Below, piece by piece: positions 47,017-58,138 of a DNA stretch of 64,000 nt; position 1 is the stretch's first letter, and every line of letters begins with the position of its first letter. Where the stretch lies: contig QEOQ01000508.1 of NCBI GenBank assembly GCA_010279815.1, positions 844,254-908,253 on the forward strand, in the 5' to 3' direction. The position numbers and the translations under genes were made by a program. Below the pieces are notes generated by a model. It worked only from the letters and a program-made list of their open reading frames with translations, ran no database searches and was not told where the DNA came from. The DNA is from Brachionus plicatilis (taxonomy: Eukaryota > Rotifera > Eurotatoria > Ploima > Brachionidae).

Positions 47017-48106
47017 CTGTGTTTGTCGGACTGGGCATCTCAATCGCGCTCATCGCTCTAATAATTAATGCTGCCGCTTGCTATTCCTGTCACAATAAGT
47101 AAGAATTTTTTTCAATATCTTAAATATCTCATTCGTGGTCTTAAATAGCAGTTTTTGAGCCTAATAGTTGATTTCATTTAATAAACACAATTTTTATGGC
47201 GAATACTCAAAGTTTGTGAACAATCTAACCAAACTAAATAATGATGGAATTTCAAATCCATTTAATCTTTTATAAATTCCTACAAAAGGAATAGAAAATT
47301 AATTTGAGTTAAATTTAAAAAGAATTTTCCAAGTCATTAAAATAGATCTTTATGTTTTAATTTAGCTTTTGGTGATTGAATTTTTTAATTTCAAATTAAA
47401 TAAAAAAACGTTCTCTATTTGTTTTGTTCACAAATTTTGACATGCATTTTAAAAGTCAAAAATTTTATTCAAAAATTAAAAATATGTTCTTTTTGCTTCA
47501 TGTCTTGTTGATTATTTGTCAACTTTGGACACTCTTAGACCCTAAGTTCTTTCCCAAAACTCTTAGAAGAAAAAATCAATAAAAATACTTAATAATAGTA
47601 GATCAGCCGATATTGAACAATTTAGAAATAGTGTTTTGGGAAAGCGTAAATTTACGCTTGTGGGAAACATTGGTTCGCTACGATTCTCCGAACTAAAAGA
47701 CACGCTGACAGATTTACCTGCCAAACTTAAGAACTATGTGTATAGTAAAACAATGGGAAGAAATGAAGCACACAAAAACAACAACTCGTATTACGAAGAA
47801 TCGTCTAGCTATGGACCAAACTACAATGGCTTTGGATCAGTTAGCCATGCATCTAGTTTTTGCAGAAGCGAAGGTGGTGTATACAATAGTGGTGTTGAGT
47901 CTGAATACAATGCGTCAATTTTGAGTGACTCTTGTTCAATTTCTATACCGACACCGCCACCGCCTCCACCAGCCCCGCCACAAGTTCCTCCTCCAGTTCC
48001 GGAAAAAACTTATCTAACTAGAAAAAGTTTGCCCAAAAAAATTAAGCCAAAAGACAATGAGGATTATTTGAGCGATTCAGATGAGTCAGACGTGCAAAAA
48101 AAATGA
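47017..48106 (+). CDS. Alternative membrane exon and proline-rich cytoplasmic tail (isoform B of the SUEL/CUB receptor, or a separate gene end)
   Basis: Exon B1 47017-47098 follows a classic acceptor (TTTTTTTCTCTTTTAG) and encodes a membrane helix, VFVGLGISIALIALIINAAA, then CYSCHN. Exon B2 47599-48106 encodes a 169-residue tail with a basic membrane-proximal part (LGKRKFTLVG), Tyr/Ser-rich middle, a proline run PTPPPPPPAPPQVPPPVPEK typical of SH3/EVH1 ligands, and an acidic Ser end; stop at 48104, AATAAA at 48112. B1 needs a preceding phase-1 exon: exon 5 of the upstream gene (ending 44547) is phase 1, and no other ectodomain exon lies between. The joined isoform B would be 1,079 residues. 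B2 could also accept the first membrane exon (ending 44765, phase 2). No transcript evidence is available. Confidence 0.6.
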
Positions 48107-48242
48107 GTGCAAATAAATTTTAGGAGCCTTAATGTTTTGAGATTTTAGAGATTTAAATTAATTAGTTTCTTAATAAAATAATATTTTAAAACAAAGTAGT
48201 CTTTTTGAACATTCTAACTCCCTTTTTACCTATTTTCCTTAG

Positions 48243-48511
48243 AAAATTTATCTTGTGATTTGAAAATGACTAATCAAAGCCTATTTAAAAGATCGATCTC
48301 AAAATTGACTTTAATGTCAGCCGAAGAAGTTTTCAACTCATGGGGTAACTCGAGTTTTAAAGCACAAAATTTAGACGACTTTTCATTCACTTCAACTTGT
48401 TCAAACGAAAAATTTAAATCAAGTCAATTTAGTACGGTTATTAAGGGAAAATTCACGGTTATTAACGGCAATACACTGGTCAGATCGGCTTATGATTGGA
48501 ACAAAAAATAA
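48243..48511 (+). CDS. Possible further terminal exon (unassigned)
   Basis: An acceptor-like TTTTCCTTAG at 48242 is followed by an open stretch of 88 codons (lead of two bases) reading NLSCDLKMTNQSLFKRS and ending SAYDWNKK with a TAA at 48509, overlapping AATAAA. It is the right length and composition for a last exon. It could belong to the SUEL/CUB gene through an unseen phase-1 donor, or be a small gene starting at the internal ATG (48266). No homology was recognised. Confidence 0.35.
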
Positions 48512-50151
48512 ACCATTGTTTATTATTTTTTTTAGTTACTTTTTTTTAATCAAAATAAATTTAAAAATCGTTTTATTTTAGCTCTCTAATTTTGTTTTTT
48601 AAAATTTAGCTAAATTTTATTCAAAATTATTCATGTAATATGTGGATTTATTTTTTGTTTGCCTTAATTGTATTTATTTATTTTAGTTAATTTAGGCATT
48701 CATTATTAAGAAAACATTGAGTTTGGGCATTTTTTGGAAAAAAAAACAAAATTTTTATAAAATATAATTTGTAAAATACCACAGCAACCATCAATGATAC
48801 AACTTGTCTTGATTTTTTTATTAATTATTTTAATCAATATTTTAAACAAAATCAGAATATTTTTATTATACTTTTTCACAATATTTCTCCCTTAATTATC
48901 TTTTCCGATCGCATCTTACTATTTAAAGAAATTAAGTGTAGACATATGAGGGCTTTTATCAATTTTTAGGTACTATTTTAAATAAAAAATTTGCTGAAAA
49001 AGAAAATAAAACCAATTTATTTTTATTTCAAATTTTTCGATTAATATTTTTTTTTCTTATTGAAAATAATAATTGTCAAGTCAAAAAATATAAAATTACA
49101 AATCTATCCTTTAAAGTCTGGTCTAATATAACATTACATTACTAGGTGATTCTAATATTTTGTTTTATCTATAAAATTTATTGAATCATTAAAACGATAA
49201 TTAAATTAACAATGAAAATTTTTATTAATTTTTTCAAATTTTTCTTGATTTTCTAACTTTACTGGCTCAAGGGCTTTCAACAAATAACTGAATCCTAACA
49301 TTTCTCTTTTTATTTAAAATACCCATTTGTATTAAATTGTATTCTTAGAGGGCATCCTTAAAAATCACTCAATAAGTCACATCAATAGATAATGTTTTTT
49401 AAATTATTTCTTCAATATTAGATTTTAAACCTCTAAATTTCTGAGTGTAAGTAAATACTCATAATGATTAATCGAGGCTGAAATTTACTAGTCTATTTAG
49501 TTTTTTATTTTGGTCCATTTTGGATTAGTTTGTTTAAAAGTTCCAAAATAAAGTCAAAGTAATTAATTTGCCATATTTCAGAACTTTATTGCAATTTTAG
49601 CATAAAAGTCTTCATATTTATTGTATGCAAATAAATCTCACGATCATGTTAAGCAATGAAAAATGACAGGAAAAGGCGGAATTGAGAAATAGGTGGAAAT
49701 TTTCATGATCTTCCGTTAAATATAATTTTCCTAGAATAAATATTCTACATAAATGGAAAAACAGAAAAATTTATTTGATTAATTTGTAAAACTGGAGAAA
49801 AAACTGACTTTGGGATCTCCGAACTTCGAGTCATCACGATTAACACAATTTATTATTTTAAAATACTTAAAGAATTTTCTAGTCATGATATTCATCTTGA
49901 AAAAAAAATTGCATAGTTTTTGGACTTTTGAAAAAAAAGTCCGGACTTGAACTTGACTTGAGATTCGTGACTTTTAAACAACTCTAATTTAAAGCTACAA
50001 TAATTACTCTATTTAAAAAAAAATTTCTTGAACGATTTTATTTTAAATTGAGAATTGTCAAATTTCAGGATATATTATTTTGATAAAGTAAATTTGAATT
50101 TAAAAAAATTTATTTATAAAAATAAAGAATAGATTAAAGCATTGAGTTATT
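48512..50151. other. AT-rich intergenic region
   Basis: No gene is seen. It includes a copy of the GACTTG-rich dispersed repeat at about 49919-49989 and the minus-strand AATAAA at 50114-50109, the probable polyadenylation signal of the coiled-coil gene. Confidence 0.7.
49919..49989 (+). repeat. Copy of the GACTTG-rich dispersed repeat
   Basis: Runs from GGACTTTTGAAAAAAAAGTC through repeated GACTTG units to GTGACTTTTAAACAACTCT. It is nearly the same as 58066-58136, where the element is bounded by inverted repeats; here only the right part is recognised. Confidence 0.7.
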
Positions 50152-51964
50152 TTAAATAGCATTAGTTTCAAAAACTTTTCTTGAAGGAGATAAATTATAG
50201 GAAGTAACGTATCTGACCGGTAGGTTACGACTATGATTGCCAGTATCGTAAATAAGTGTACTTGAATGCAGTGTATCCTTTTTGGTTTCTTTTAAATTAA
50301 CCTTTTCTGCATTATTTAAGCTTAATATCGTCGATTCACAAAAGTCATTCAGAGAACTAGTCATTTGTGATTGTGATGCTTTGTTAATATTCTGACTCAA
50401 TTTTGTGGTTGTAGTAGTGGTGCACTTTTCAGTCAAAATTGCCTTTTTTTTGGCTCGATCTTTTTTGATTATATTTATTAAATCATATTTATCGTTTTGT
50501 AACTGGTTTACTAGTTTGTTAAAATTTTCCATTTCTTTTAGCATATCATCATATTTGGATTGCATTAAACTGTTTTGTCTATTAAGTTCTGTTTCAAAGC
50601 GTACCTTGGCCGAGTCCATTTCTTGCTCGAAATCAGCTCTCATCTTTTCTTTTATATTTTCTTCTTGTTTTAGCTTTGATTTTAAGCTGGAAATTTCTGA
50701 TTGAAGATCTCTATTTGTCTTTGATTTTAGTTTAATTTCATTAAAATGCGAGTCCTTCAGGACATCGAACTCATTGCGGATTCTAGCCAACTCATTTTTA
50801 TTAAAATTTTTTATTTGATCAAGCTCCGATTTTAAAGATGAATTCTCTGTGCTTAAGTGATCTAAATTTTCTTTGAGAATCTGAGTCTCGGCATGGTTGG
50901 GAACATCGTTGAACAAACAACTCGATGACATTTTCTTTAAAAATTCATCCTTTTCATTTTTGATCTCAATGTTGGAAAGCTTAGACTTGAGTTTTAAATT
51001 TTCACGCCGACAATGCTCCAATTCTGCCATTAATTTTTCAAATTCGAAATTTTCAGGTTTTTCAGGTTCTGCATTCTTTTAAAAAAAAAAATAAAATTTG
51101 TCAAATTTTATTTATTTTTTTATCATACAAGCTTGACTGTTAGCGAAACTGGCTGATTTTCCTTAAAAGTTGGACTCATGGATTCTCTCGCATCGTTCTG
51201 CCTAATTCTGGTCTTTCTTAGCAATGCTTTGGACTCATTTAAGTCATTTAAAATTCTGTTTATTTCAAAAAATTGACTGTCTATCCTCTCAAAAGAATTG
51301 GTCATAGTTCCGGACTTCTTGGGGCTAAATTGTTGAACGAGAAAATAATTCAATTTAACTAGTTTACCTTTAAGGATTTTGAAATATTGTCTTGCAAGTT
51401 TTCAATTTGATTTTGAAGTTGATTTTTAGTTATTTTAATGCTTGAATTTGACTCGCGAATACAATTTATTTTTGACTTTAAGTCACTGATTTCTTTGGTT
51501 ATGTTATCGCCATTTGACCGACAAATTGGTGAAAGTCGATCCAAGTCTTTGAATTTTACGCTTTTCATCGAAGCAGAATAGAATGGATTTTTTTCCCTAG
51601 AGTAATCACAGCTTTCGGATCTGGCCAACCATTTAGATAAACAAAAAAAATTATACCAAGATTACCTCGTATTTGTAGAAATAACATTCTCTTGGGAACA
51701 TGTAGCATTATATCTTGAGTTTCGTTCATTTAACTGTCCAAGGTTGCTTTCAATGTCCTTTAAAAATTTTCAATTCTATTTTGTTTAATCTATTTTAATT
51801 ACTTCTAGACTCTGAAAGAGCTTTCTGAATTGATAAAACTTTTTTTCCATTGAGGAATCGTCGACAAAATTTTTGTTAATGCTCGTAGTGGTAAAATTGT
51901 AATTTAAATTTTTCTCAAAATCATTAAAATTGGCTTTCGAAGTCTCCATTATTAAAGAGGACAT
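50152..51964 (-). CDS. Coiled-coil protein of unknown function, five exons
   Basis: Exons (minus): 51964-51803, 51757-51666, 51620-51368, 51317-51129, 51075-50152; introns are only 45-53 nt; the sum is 540 codons (539 residues). The second exon ends phase 2 and the third starts with one base; the other joins are phase 0. The fourth exon keeps frame only if the acceptor is CCCCAAG|AAGTCC, because the stronger-looking ATTTAG 4 nt upstream shifts the frame; this junction is the weakest part of the model. The protein is rich in Lys, Glu, Asn and Ser. From about residue 110 to 440 it is a long heptad-like coiled coil (for example HLSTENSSLKSELDQIK), with a Thr/Ser-rich C-terminal tail (KCTTTTTTKLSQ, then YNLSPSRKVFETN). 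No membrane segment or signal peptide. It could be cytoskeletal, centrosomal or ciliary, but no family was recognised. Confidence 0.75.
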
Positions 51965-54845
51965 TGTTTTTCCGAAAAGAGACCCTCTTAAAAACTAACA
52001 ACCGTCTTAAATCGCCTAAAAGGTGTTTTGTTTAGTTCTAAATTTTGAATTAAAACTCAATCGGCTCTAAGTCTTTAAGTTTAAATAACCAAAATTTATT
52101 AGTTTATTCATTGTGATTAAATAATAAGACTTTGAAAAAAATTAAATAATATTCAATTTCAAAATAAGCCACTTGGAAATAATAGTAAAAAAAATCATTT
52201 AAATTATTGCAGATTCTTGATGACTTTGGTTTCATGTTTACAAGACATTTCACCAACGATATTTGTTTTTGGCATGATTAAATAAATACGCAGAGTAGAA
52301 ACAAATTTTTTATAAGTTCTTAATAAGCCTTTTAAATTTTTAGTTGTTAAATTAGAAATCGTGAATGTTTGTTTAATTTTTTCAAGTTTCATATCAGTTA
52401 TGTAACTCTTAGAATAGTTTGTTGTTGTGGAACTTAGAATCAGACTTTTAAGATTTCGAGATTGAACTCATTAATTATTTTGACCGCTTAACGTTATCAC
52501 TTGGGATTTTTTTTTAATTTTAATTAATAATAGATAGCACATGAGAATATTTACTAAAAATAATTTAATTTAAAAAAAAAAGCGCATGGAAACTTTATTT
52601 TGTAGATAATTCTTTTTATTCCTACCGGAAAAAAGCTCACGACGATGGTTTTGTTTTAAATTTATTTATTTAATATTAATCTGGATCATCAAATTAAAAT
52701 TTTTATTCTGGTTTGGTCAAAATTGTTGACGATAAACATAAAGTGAATCGTTTGTTGTAAAATAGTAATTGTAAAAGGCAAATTGAAGTTTGAGATCAAG
52801 ATCAAAAGATCAAAATATAAATTGTAATATTTTTTTTTAAAAATAGAGAAAAAATAAATTTATTCAAAAGCAATTGCTTGACATGTCATGTCAAGTTTAT
52901 TTTTATATTTAAAATTTTAAAATTCCCTTTTTATTGAACTTTAATAGGTTTAAATATTTTAATTGATTTTAGTGAAAACTTACTTTTAAAGACAAAAAAT
53001 TAACTGTTTTAAAATTTTAAATGTATAAAAGTAGAAAAATAAAATTATTTCAGTTTGAATGAATGGATATAAAAATTATAAATTTAAATTTGTGAATTAA
53101 CTTAACCTGAATTATTTAACCTATTGATTGTTTTTGTTAAATAAATTAGAGATCAATCATTTTGATGTTAATTTGATAATGAACCATTATTAGACATAAC
53201 ATTTCTAGTAATGTTTAGTATTTATTTCTTAAAAATTATTAAAATCATTAGATTAATTAAGTTTTAAAATTTTAAATGGTCGTTTTGATCTTAAAATTTG
53301 ATCTGAAACTTCAATTTGCCATGTAAAAGTGTCTCTATTTTTATTGATTATTGAATGATAATTAAAAAGGATAAACAAAAAATTGATAAAAAATTTATTA
53401 ATAATTTGACAGTCGAGTTTTCAAAACTCTTAAAAAATTTTATTTGAGGAAAATTTCAGATTTTGTTTTAAAGATAGAAAAAAAAATTTTAATAATTTTT
53501 ACTGTAAATTTTATTTTTAAAAGTTCTAGATTTGTCCTACTCATAATAAACAGTAGAAGCAAGAAATTCAAAAACTGAATAAATGAATTAGAGAAGGTTT
53601 TAGAGATTTGTTGACAATTTTTGATCAATTTTCATCATGAAAGGTATATCTTATCAGAATTTCAAATATTGATCTTGCCCCAGCTCGTAGAGAAAATAAT
53701 TCGAGATCGCACAAAGAGAATTTTGATGCTCAATTAAAACATGATTTTTGACTCGTATTTTAAAAAGTCTTGTTGATGATGCAATCGACTAAACTAACAC
53801 CATAGTATCAAATAATTAAAAGGGGTTACTTTTTTATGCATTTTAGGAAGTCTCGACTAAAGCTACTACAAATATTTTCCATTGGAAGAAATCCTGGAAC
53901 ATTTGAATTTGAGAAATTATACATATATTTATCGATTTTATTAAAATAATTTTTGTTGGTATATATTTTTCCAGTAATTTGCTTTGTAACTAAAAAATTT
54001 TCTGTTCATAAAATTTTTTTATTTATTGGCTAATAACTAGCGAATCTCAAATAAATCCAAAACAAGCACTTTATGGTTAATAATTTAATCATTAAAATAA
54101 ATTAAATTATTTGAATTTTTAAAAATTTTCTAAATGATCAAGTATTAATATTTGAGGGTGACAAAATGTATATGATTTTTAAATAGACCCTGATTATGTA
54201 GAGATAGATAAGATTATCTTGCATCCTTATCCTAGCTGTATGCAACCTCTATTTTCAATCTGCATTCTTGAAATAATTGGAAACAAAAAAGAAAATTAAA
54301 TAAGTAATTTAAATATAGCAAAAATTCATTTAGAATACACAATTAAGCTGAATTTTGTTTATCTATTTATGAAAATTTTTATAAAATCAATCTTGCTATT
54401 TGATTTTTTAATGTTGTTTTAATATTTTAATACTTTTTTTTGGATGAAAACTTTCCTCAGTCGTCAAATATTTAAATCTTTAGAACTATACATGCCTTTA
54501 TTGAATTTAATTGTTTTATTTTAAATTTGATAAAAAATTGCAAATTATAAATGAAGGAGCTATAGCTCGATAAAAAATAAAATTGAATTATTTTTAAAAG
54601 ATTAATTTAATTTATGCAATCAAAAATTAAAGATTTAAATTAAAAATTAAGAATCGTTGCAAGTAGTTGATCAGTTTAATAATTTAATATAAAAAGTAAT
54701 TTTAAAAAACTTAAGTCGGTTCTTATTTAACTTCTAAATAAAAAAATCTTAACCTAAAAATTCGACCAAATCAATTAGAAATTATAGCGCTTTATTCAAA
54801 AATTAAAATAAAAAAACCTATTTTTTTAAACTGGTAATTATAAAA
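51965..54845. other. Intergenic region with a palindrome and a retrotransposon scrap
   Basis: AT-rich and gene-free. It contains a perfect 19-bp palindrome (52877-52895) and a plus-strand fragment resembling the end of a non-LTR retrotransposon ORF2 (about 53660-53830). Confidence 0.6.
53660..53830 (+). pseudogene. Probable C-terminal fragment of a non-LTR retrotransposon ORF2
   Basis: One frame reads NIDLAPARRENNSRSHKENF then DAQLKHDF. A frame change gives FLTRILKSLVDDAID. This order (Arg-rich segment, then FFTxRIxxxWNSLPxxVV-like) recalls the end of reverse-transcriptase polyproteins near the RT remnant at 57.4-57.9 kb. It is short and broken, so the call is tentative. Confidence 0.35.
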
Positions 54846-56483
54846 ATGAGCAATAGACATGAATCAAACTTGTTCAGGCGAAAAGTGCAAGATCTTGAAA
54901 GAGATCTAGAAACAAAAAAGCTAATAAGTCAACAAACATGGATTAGTGAACAACCAAATAGTCTAAATCCTAGCTTTAGTCGAATTGAACACAGACACAA
55001 CCTTTCTTATCACTATAAAAAAATTTTTAATTTTTTACACCGTGATGAACTAGAGGACACCAGTGACCAAAACAAATGCTCAAACATTTTTCAAACCAAT
55101 CTTCTAAATTTAAATTCCTTCAAATCAAATAAAGAACACGACATTCAAGATATCCTATTATATCAAATACCGAAAAAACAACATATGCTTTGTAATTTTA
55201 TATATAGTCTACCTTTTCAAATTTTTCTTACATCAGTCATTTGTCTTAACTCAATAATGCTCGGGGTACAAACTGATAGTTATCTTAAAAAAGAGTACCA
55301 ATCAGTCCTAGAATTTTTGGACAGTTTTTCTAATGCGGTCTTTCTGGTCGAATTCATTCTCAAAATATCCTACAATTTTAAAATATATTTTTACAATTTG
55401 TGGAACATTTTTGACTTTTTCTTGTTATTTATCGGCTTAATTTCTTTGCTAACAGATCTTGAATATTCAAAATCCTTTGGTGCCAGTCGCTTATTCCGAA
55501 TATTTAGAGTTCTAAGAGCCCTAAGAAGTCTACGCTCTCTGCATATACTTAGCAAAATGCAGCTTATAATAAACACTTTTTTCAAGTCTATCTACGATGT
55601 GATTAACATTGTAGCATTAATATTACTCAGCATGATTATGTTTAGTCTCTTTGGGTGCAACTTTTTCTCTAGTAAAGTAAATGAATACTTTAAAGATTTG
55701 GACACTGGAATGCTGTCAATATTTTATTGCTCGACTAGAGAAGGGCTAAGCGATCTGTTTAATGCCATTTCAGATCCTACTGATTTTTATATGGAAATTA
55801 CTTGGAAGTTTTTTGTTATTATACTTATTATTTTGTTCGCATTTATCTTAACAAACTTGATTGTGGCTGTGGTTGTGACCAATATGCAACAAGCGCTAAA
55901 AGATGAGGAAAAGAAGGATCCAATACAGAATGACGAAGAATCTAAGTATTTTATTGATGAAAATTTAGAACGAGAATTCAATTCAAATATCAAAATACCC
56001 ATACTAACTAGCTATTTGGAAGATTTGAGTTTAGAAAGATTAGAAAAATATTTTCTAATATTAGACTGCTTGGAAGAAAATTTGAATGAGTATTCAAAAA
56101 TATATCATGATTTGGATAAAATAATAAATGTTGTAGAAGATTTAAACACCAATTTTGATTTAGAAAACGAAGTTCTTAATTTTGATAAGCAAGATTATGA
56201 AGAACAAGTGGACGATTTTTCGAGCCGTAAAAGTGATGATGTTGATTGGGAAAACTTTGCCAATAATGGTGATATTTTGAGCAATTTGATGGATTTGGAA
56301 AAGAAAAACCTTTTCTCTTCGGAAAAATTTTACGACTTTAAATCAATGGCTAAAGCTTCAATGAATAAAGCGCTTTATGATATTAATTTAGAATCTAAGA
56401 GATCACGATTGAGAAGTTTAGAAGAGTTGGATAAAAGTTCATCAAAAGATCTTTTTAAGAACAATAGCGATATGACACTTTAA
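54846..56483 (+). CDS. CatSper-type voltage-gated cation channel, closest to CatSper4; single exon
   Basis: A single six-transmembrane channel domain of the sperm flagellar Ca2+ channel family; 545 residues (human CatSper4 about 470). S1 about 118-141, S2 156-176, S3 183-203, S4 213-234 with regularly spaced arginines (RLFRIFRVLRALRSLRSLH), S5 253-275, pore 290-305, S6 320-348 ending NLIVAVVVTNMQQ. After S6 comes an acidic tail with LEKYFLILDCLEENLNEYSK (about 395-420) and DILSNLMDLEKK (about 476); both resemble, in the same order, the C-terminal tail of CatSper4 as I remember it. The pore reads STREGLSDLF where CatSper subunits usually have T-x-D/E-x-W, so Trp is replaced by Leu and the acidic residue is kept as Glu299. 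CatSper4 works only in a heteromer with the other subunits; none is in this window. AATAAA is at 56563. Confidence 0.78.
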   Translation: MSNRHESNLFRRKVQDLERDLETKKLISQQTWISEQPNSLNPSFSRIEHRHNLSYHYKKIFNFLHRDELEDTSDQNKCSNIFQTNLLNLNSFKSNKEHDIQDILLYQIPKKQHMLCNFIYSLPFQIFLTSVICLNSIMLGVQTDSYLKKEYQSVLEFLDSFSNAVFLVEFILKISYNFKIYFYNLWNIFDFFLLFIGLISLLTDLEYSKSFGASRLFRIFRVLRALRSLRSLHILSKMQLIINTFFKSIYDVINIVALILLSMIMFSLFGCNFFSSKVNEYFKDLDTGMLSIFYCSTREGLSDLFNAISDPTDFYMEITWKFFVIILIILFAFILTNLIVAVVVTNMQQALKDEEKKDPIQNDEESKYFIDENLEREFNSNIKIPILTSYLEDLSLERLEKYFLILDCLEENLNEYSKIYHDLDKIINVVEDLNTNFDLENEVLNFDKQDYEEQVDDFSSRKSDDVDWENFANNGDILSNLMDLEKKNLFSSEKFYDFKSMAKASMNKALYDINLESKRSRLRSLEELDKSSSKDLFKNNSDMTL

Positions 56484-57424
56484 ATGATAATTTTAATTCT
56501 TACACAAAAAAAAAATTGTGTTTATTATTACAATCAAAATTAATTTTTTTATTCAAAAGGAAAATAAAATAACGAATATTAATTCAAATTATGTTATCCC
56601 CCTAAATTTGACCAAGAAATAAGATACCATATTTTACAATTTGTGCTAAAAAACTTTTGTAGGTAGAAAATTTTAAAAATATTTTTAGTAAAAATCAAAA
56701 AGAATATTTTAGTAAAAAAATATATTTAAATGTCACTAATAAGTTAAAAAGATTTTGAAAACTACAAAATTTAAATAATTATTGTATCTTTAAAACTGAT
56801 AAAAATATATTTTTTTGGAATTCACGCGAGATCTGTAAAGTCACTGAATATTTTGTTACATTAACACCTCGAGAAATATTTTTTTAAAGCCTTTTGTACC
56901 TTAAAAACTTGATCTTATACTTGACTTTATTTAACAGGTTCTTATTCATGCAAAAAGAATAACTTACTAATCTAAAAAAGCCAAGTTAGACTTTCAAAAT
57001 AGTACTTATACTTAGTAAGCAAGCAAGAAAATCTAAGGAATAAAGAAAAAATCTGGCAAACTTTAAGCTAAAGAAATCCAAGAAAAAATTTAAAAATTAG
57101 GAAAATACCTAAAATTTAGATATGACTTTGAAAAAATTCATAAAATAATTCAAGTTTGAAGGGCAATTAGATTTAAATTTTAATCTCTAGAATATATTTG
57201 ATTTTTGAATAAAGGTAAGGAAGCATAAATAAAATTTTTGCTTCTTAATTTTTATTTTTTAAGCTTTAGATTAATAAATACAAAAATTTTAGAATAAATT
57301 CAAAACTTTGCTAAAATATTCCAAATTTTTTGAAAAAGTTTCACATGATTATTGTACTTCAAATTGGAATTGAAGATGAAACCAATTTTTGAAAAATATC
57401 TTATTTGAGACATTTTGTAATATT
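56484..57424. other. AT-rich intergenic region
   Basis: No gene is seen. An ACACAA...TTGTGT hairpin with an A-rich loop lies at about 56502-56521, just after the channel stop, and AATAAA is at 56563-56568. Confidence 0.65.
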
Positions 57425-57935
57425 CAGTCAGGTCTCCATTTAATCTCGATTGATTGATTTATCTTTTAAGTCTGGGATTCTAAACCGGCACAGCAAACTC
57501 TAAATAGGGTCTTATGAAAGTTGGATAAATAATCTTTGCTATTTTCTCAGTAAATAAAGTTAATGTATTCAAAAATATCCCCAATTGTGATTTGCGTTAG
57601 ATACTGTTCGACTGAAATGGTCATCAAAGTTCCCATCAGACCAAATAATAACGCCCAAATCTCGTTCACTAGTCGATGTATTAATTTCAGTTCCTGCTAA
57701 AATATAATTAGGCTTTGGATTATTTTTGCCTAAATTAATTATTTTACATTTGCAAATATCAAAACTTCTTTTCCAAGTATTACACCAATTATAAAGAGAA
57801 TCGATGCCAGTTTAAAGAAAATCTCACAGAATTTTAAAGATTTTTGTATCATTAGCAGATTACCTGCTATTCCATTAGCTCTTAATTTGATAAATAATTT
57901 TGAATTCGAGACTTTGCAAAATCAGCATAGAAAAT
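57425..57935 (-). pseudogene. Non-LTR retrotransposon reverse transcriptase, internally deleted remnant
   Basis: Read on the minus strand. A broken start (DFAK, then in another frame SKLFIKLRANGIAGNLL) matches the palm block DFxKAFDxVxHxxLxxKLxxxGIxGxLL of reverse transcriptases. It then jumps to ANDTKIFKIL, aligned with the YADDTKI catalytic block but with the YADD Tyr-Ala-Asp part damaged. It continues TGIDSLYNWCNTWKRSF, KCKIINLGKNNPKPNYILAG and TSERDLGVIIW, and ends with IYPTFIRPYLEFAVPV, all typical thumb-side RT motifs. There are several in-frame stops and at least one large deletion. Dead copy. Confidence 0.8.
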
Positions 57936-57970
57936 ATCTTTGAGTATTGAAGGATGAATTACGTTTGGAC

Positions 57971-58138
57971 CAGAGTTGTTTGAAAGTCCCACTTGGACTT
58001 TGAGCGAAAAAAAAAATTTAAGTCATGACTTGGACTTATTTTTTGAAAAAAAAATTAAAGTCTTTGGTCGGACTTTTGAAAAAAAAAAAGTCTGGACTTG
58101 GACTTGGCTTGAGACTTGTGACTTTTAAACAACTCTGA
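57971..58138. mobile_element. MITE with CAGAGTTGTTT ends and 7-bp target duplication
   Basis: CAGAGTTGTTT at the left end is mirrored by AAACAACTCTGA at the right end. The flanks are TTTGGAC on both sides (57964-57970 and 58139-58145), a perfect 7-bp direct repeat consistent with a target-site duplication. The 168-bp interior is built of GACTTG-like units and A-runs and can fold back. Related sequence is found at about 7606-7678, 11590-11690, 49919-49989 and 63945-63968. Confidence 0.7.

Noticed and set aside
54846..56483. Assignment of the channel to the bacterial NaChBac or four-domain NaV/CaV families
   Set aside because: It has a single domain, lacks a FxTxExW-type filter, and its C-terminal tail motifs resemble CatSper4. 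A tree would be needed to settle it.
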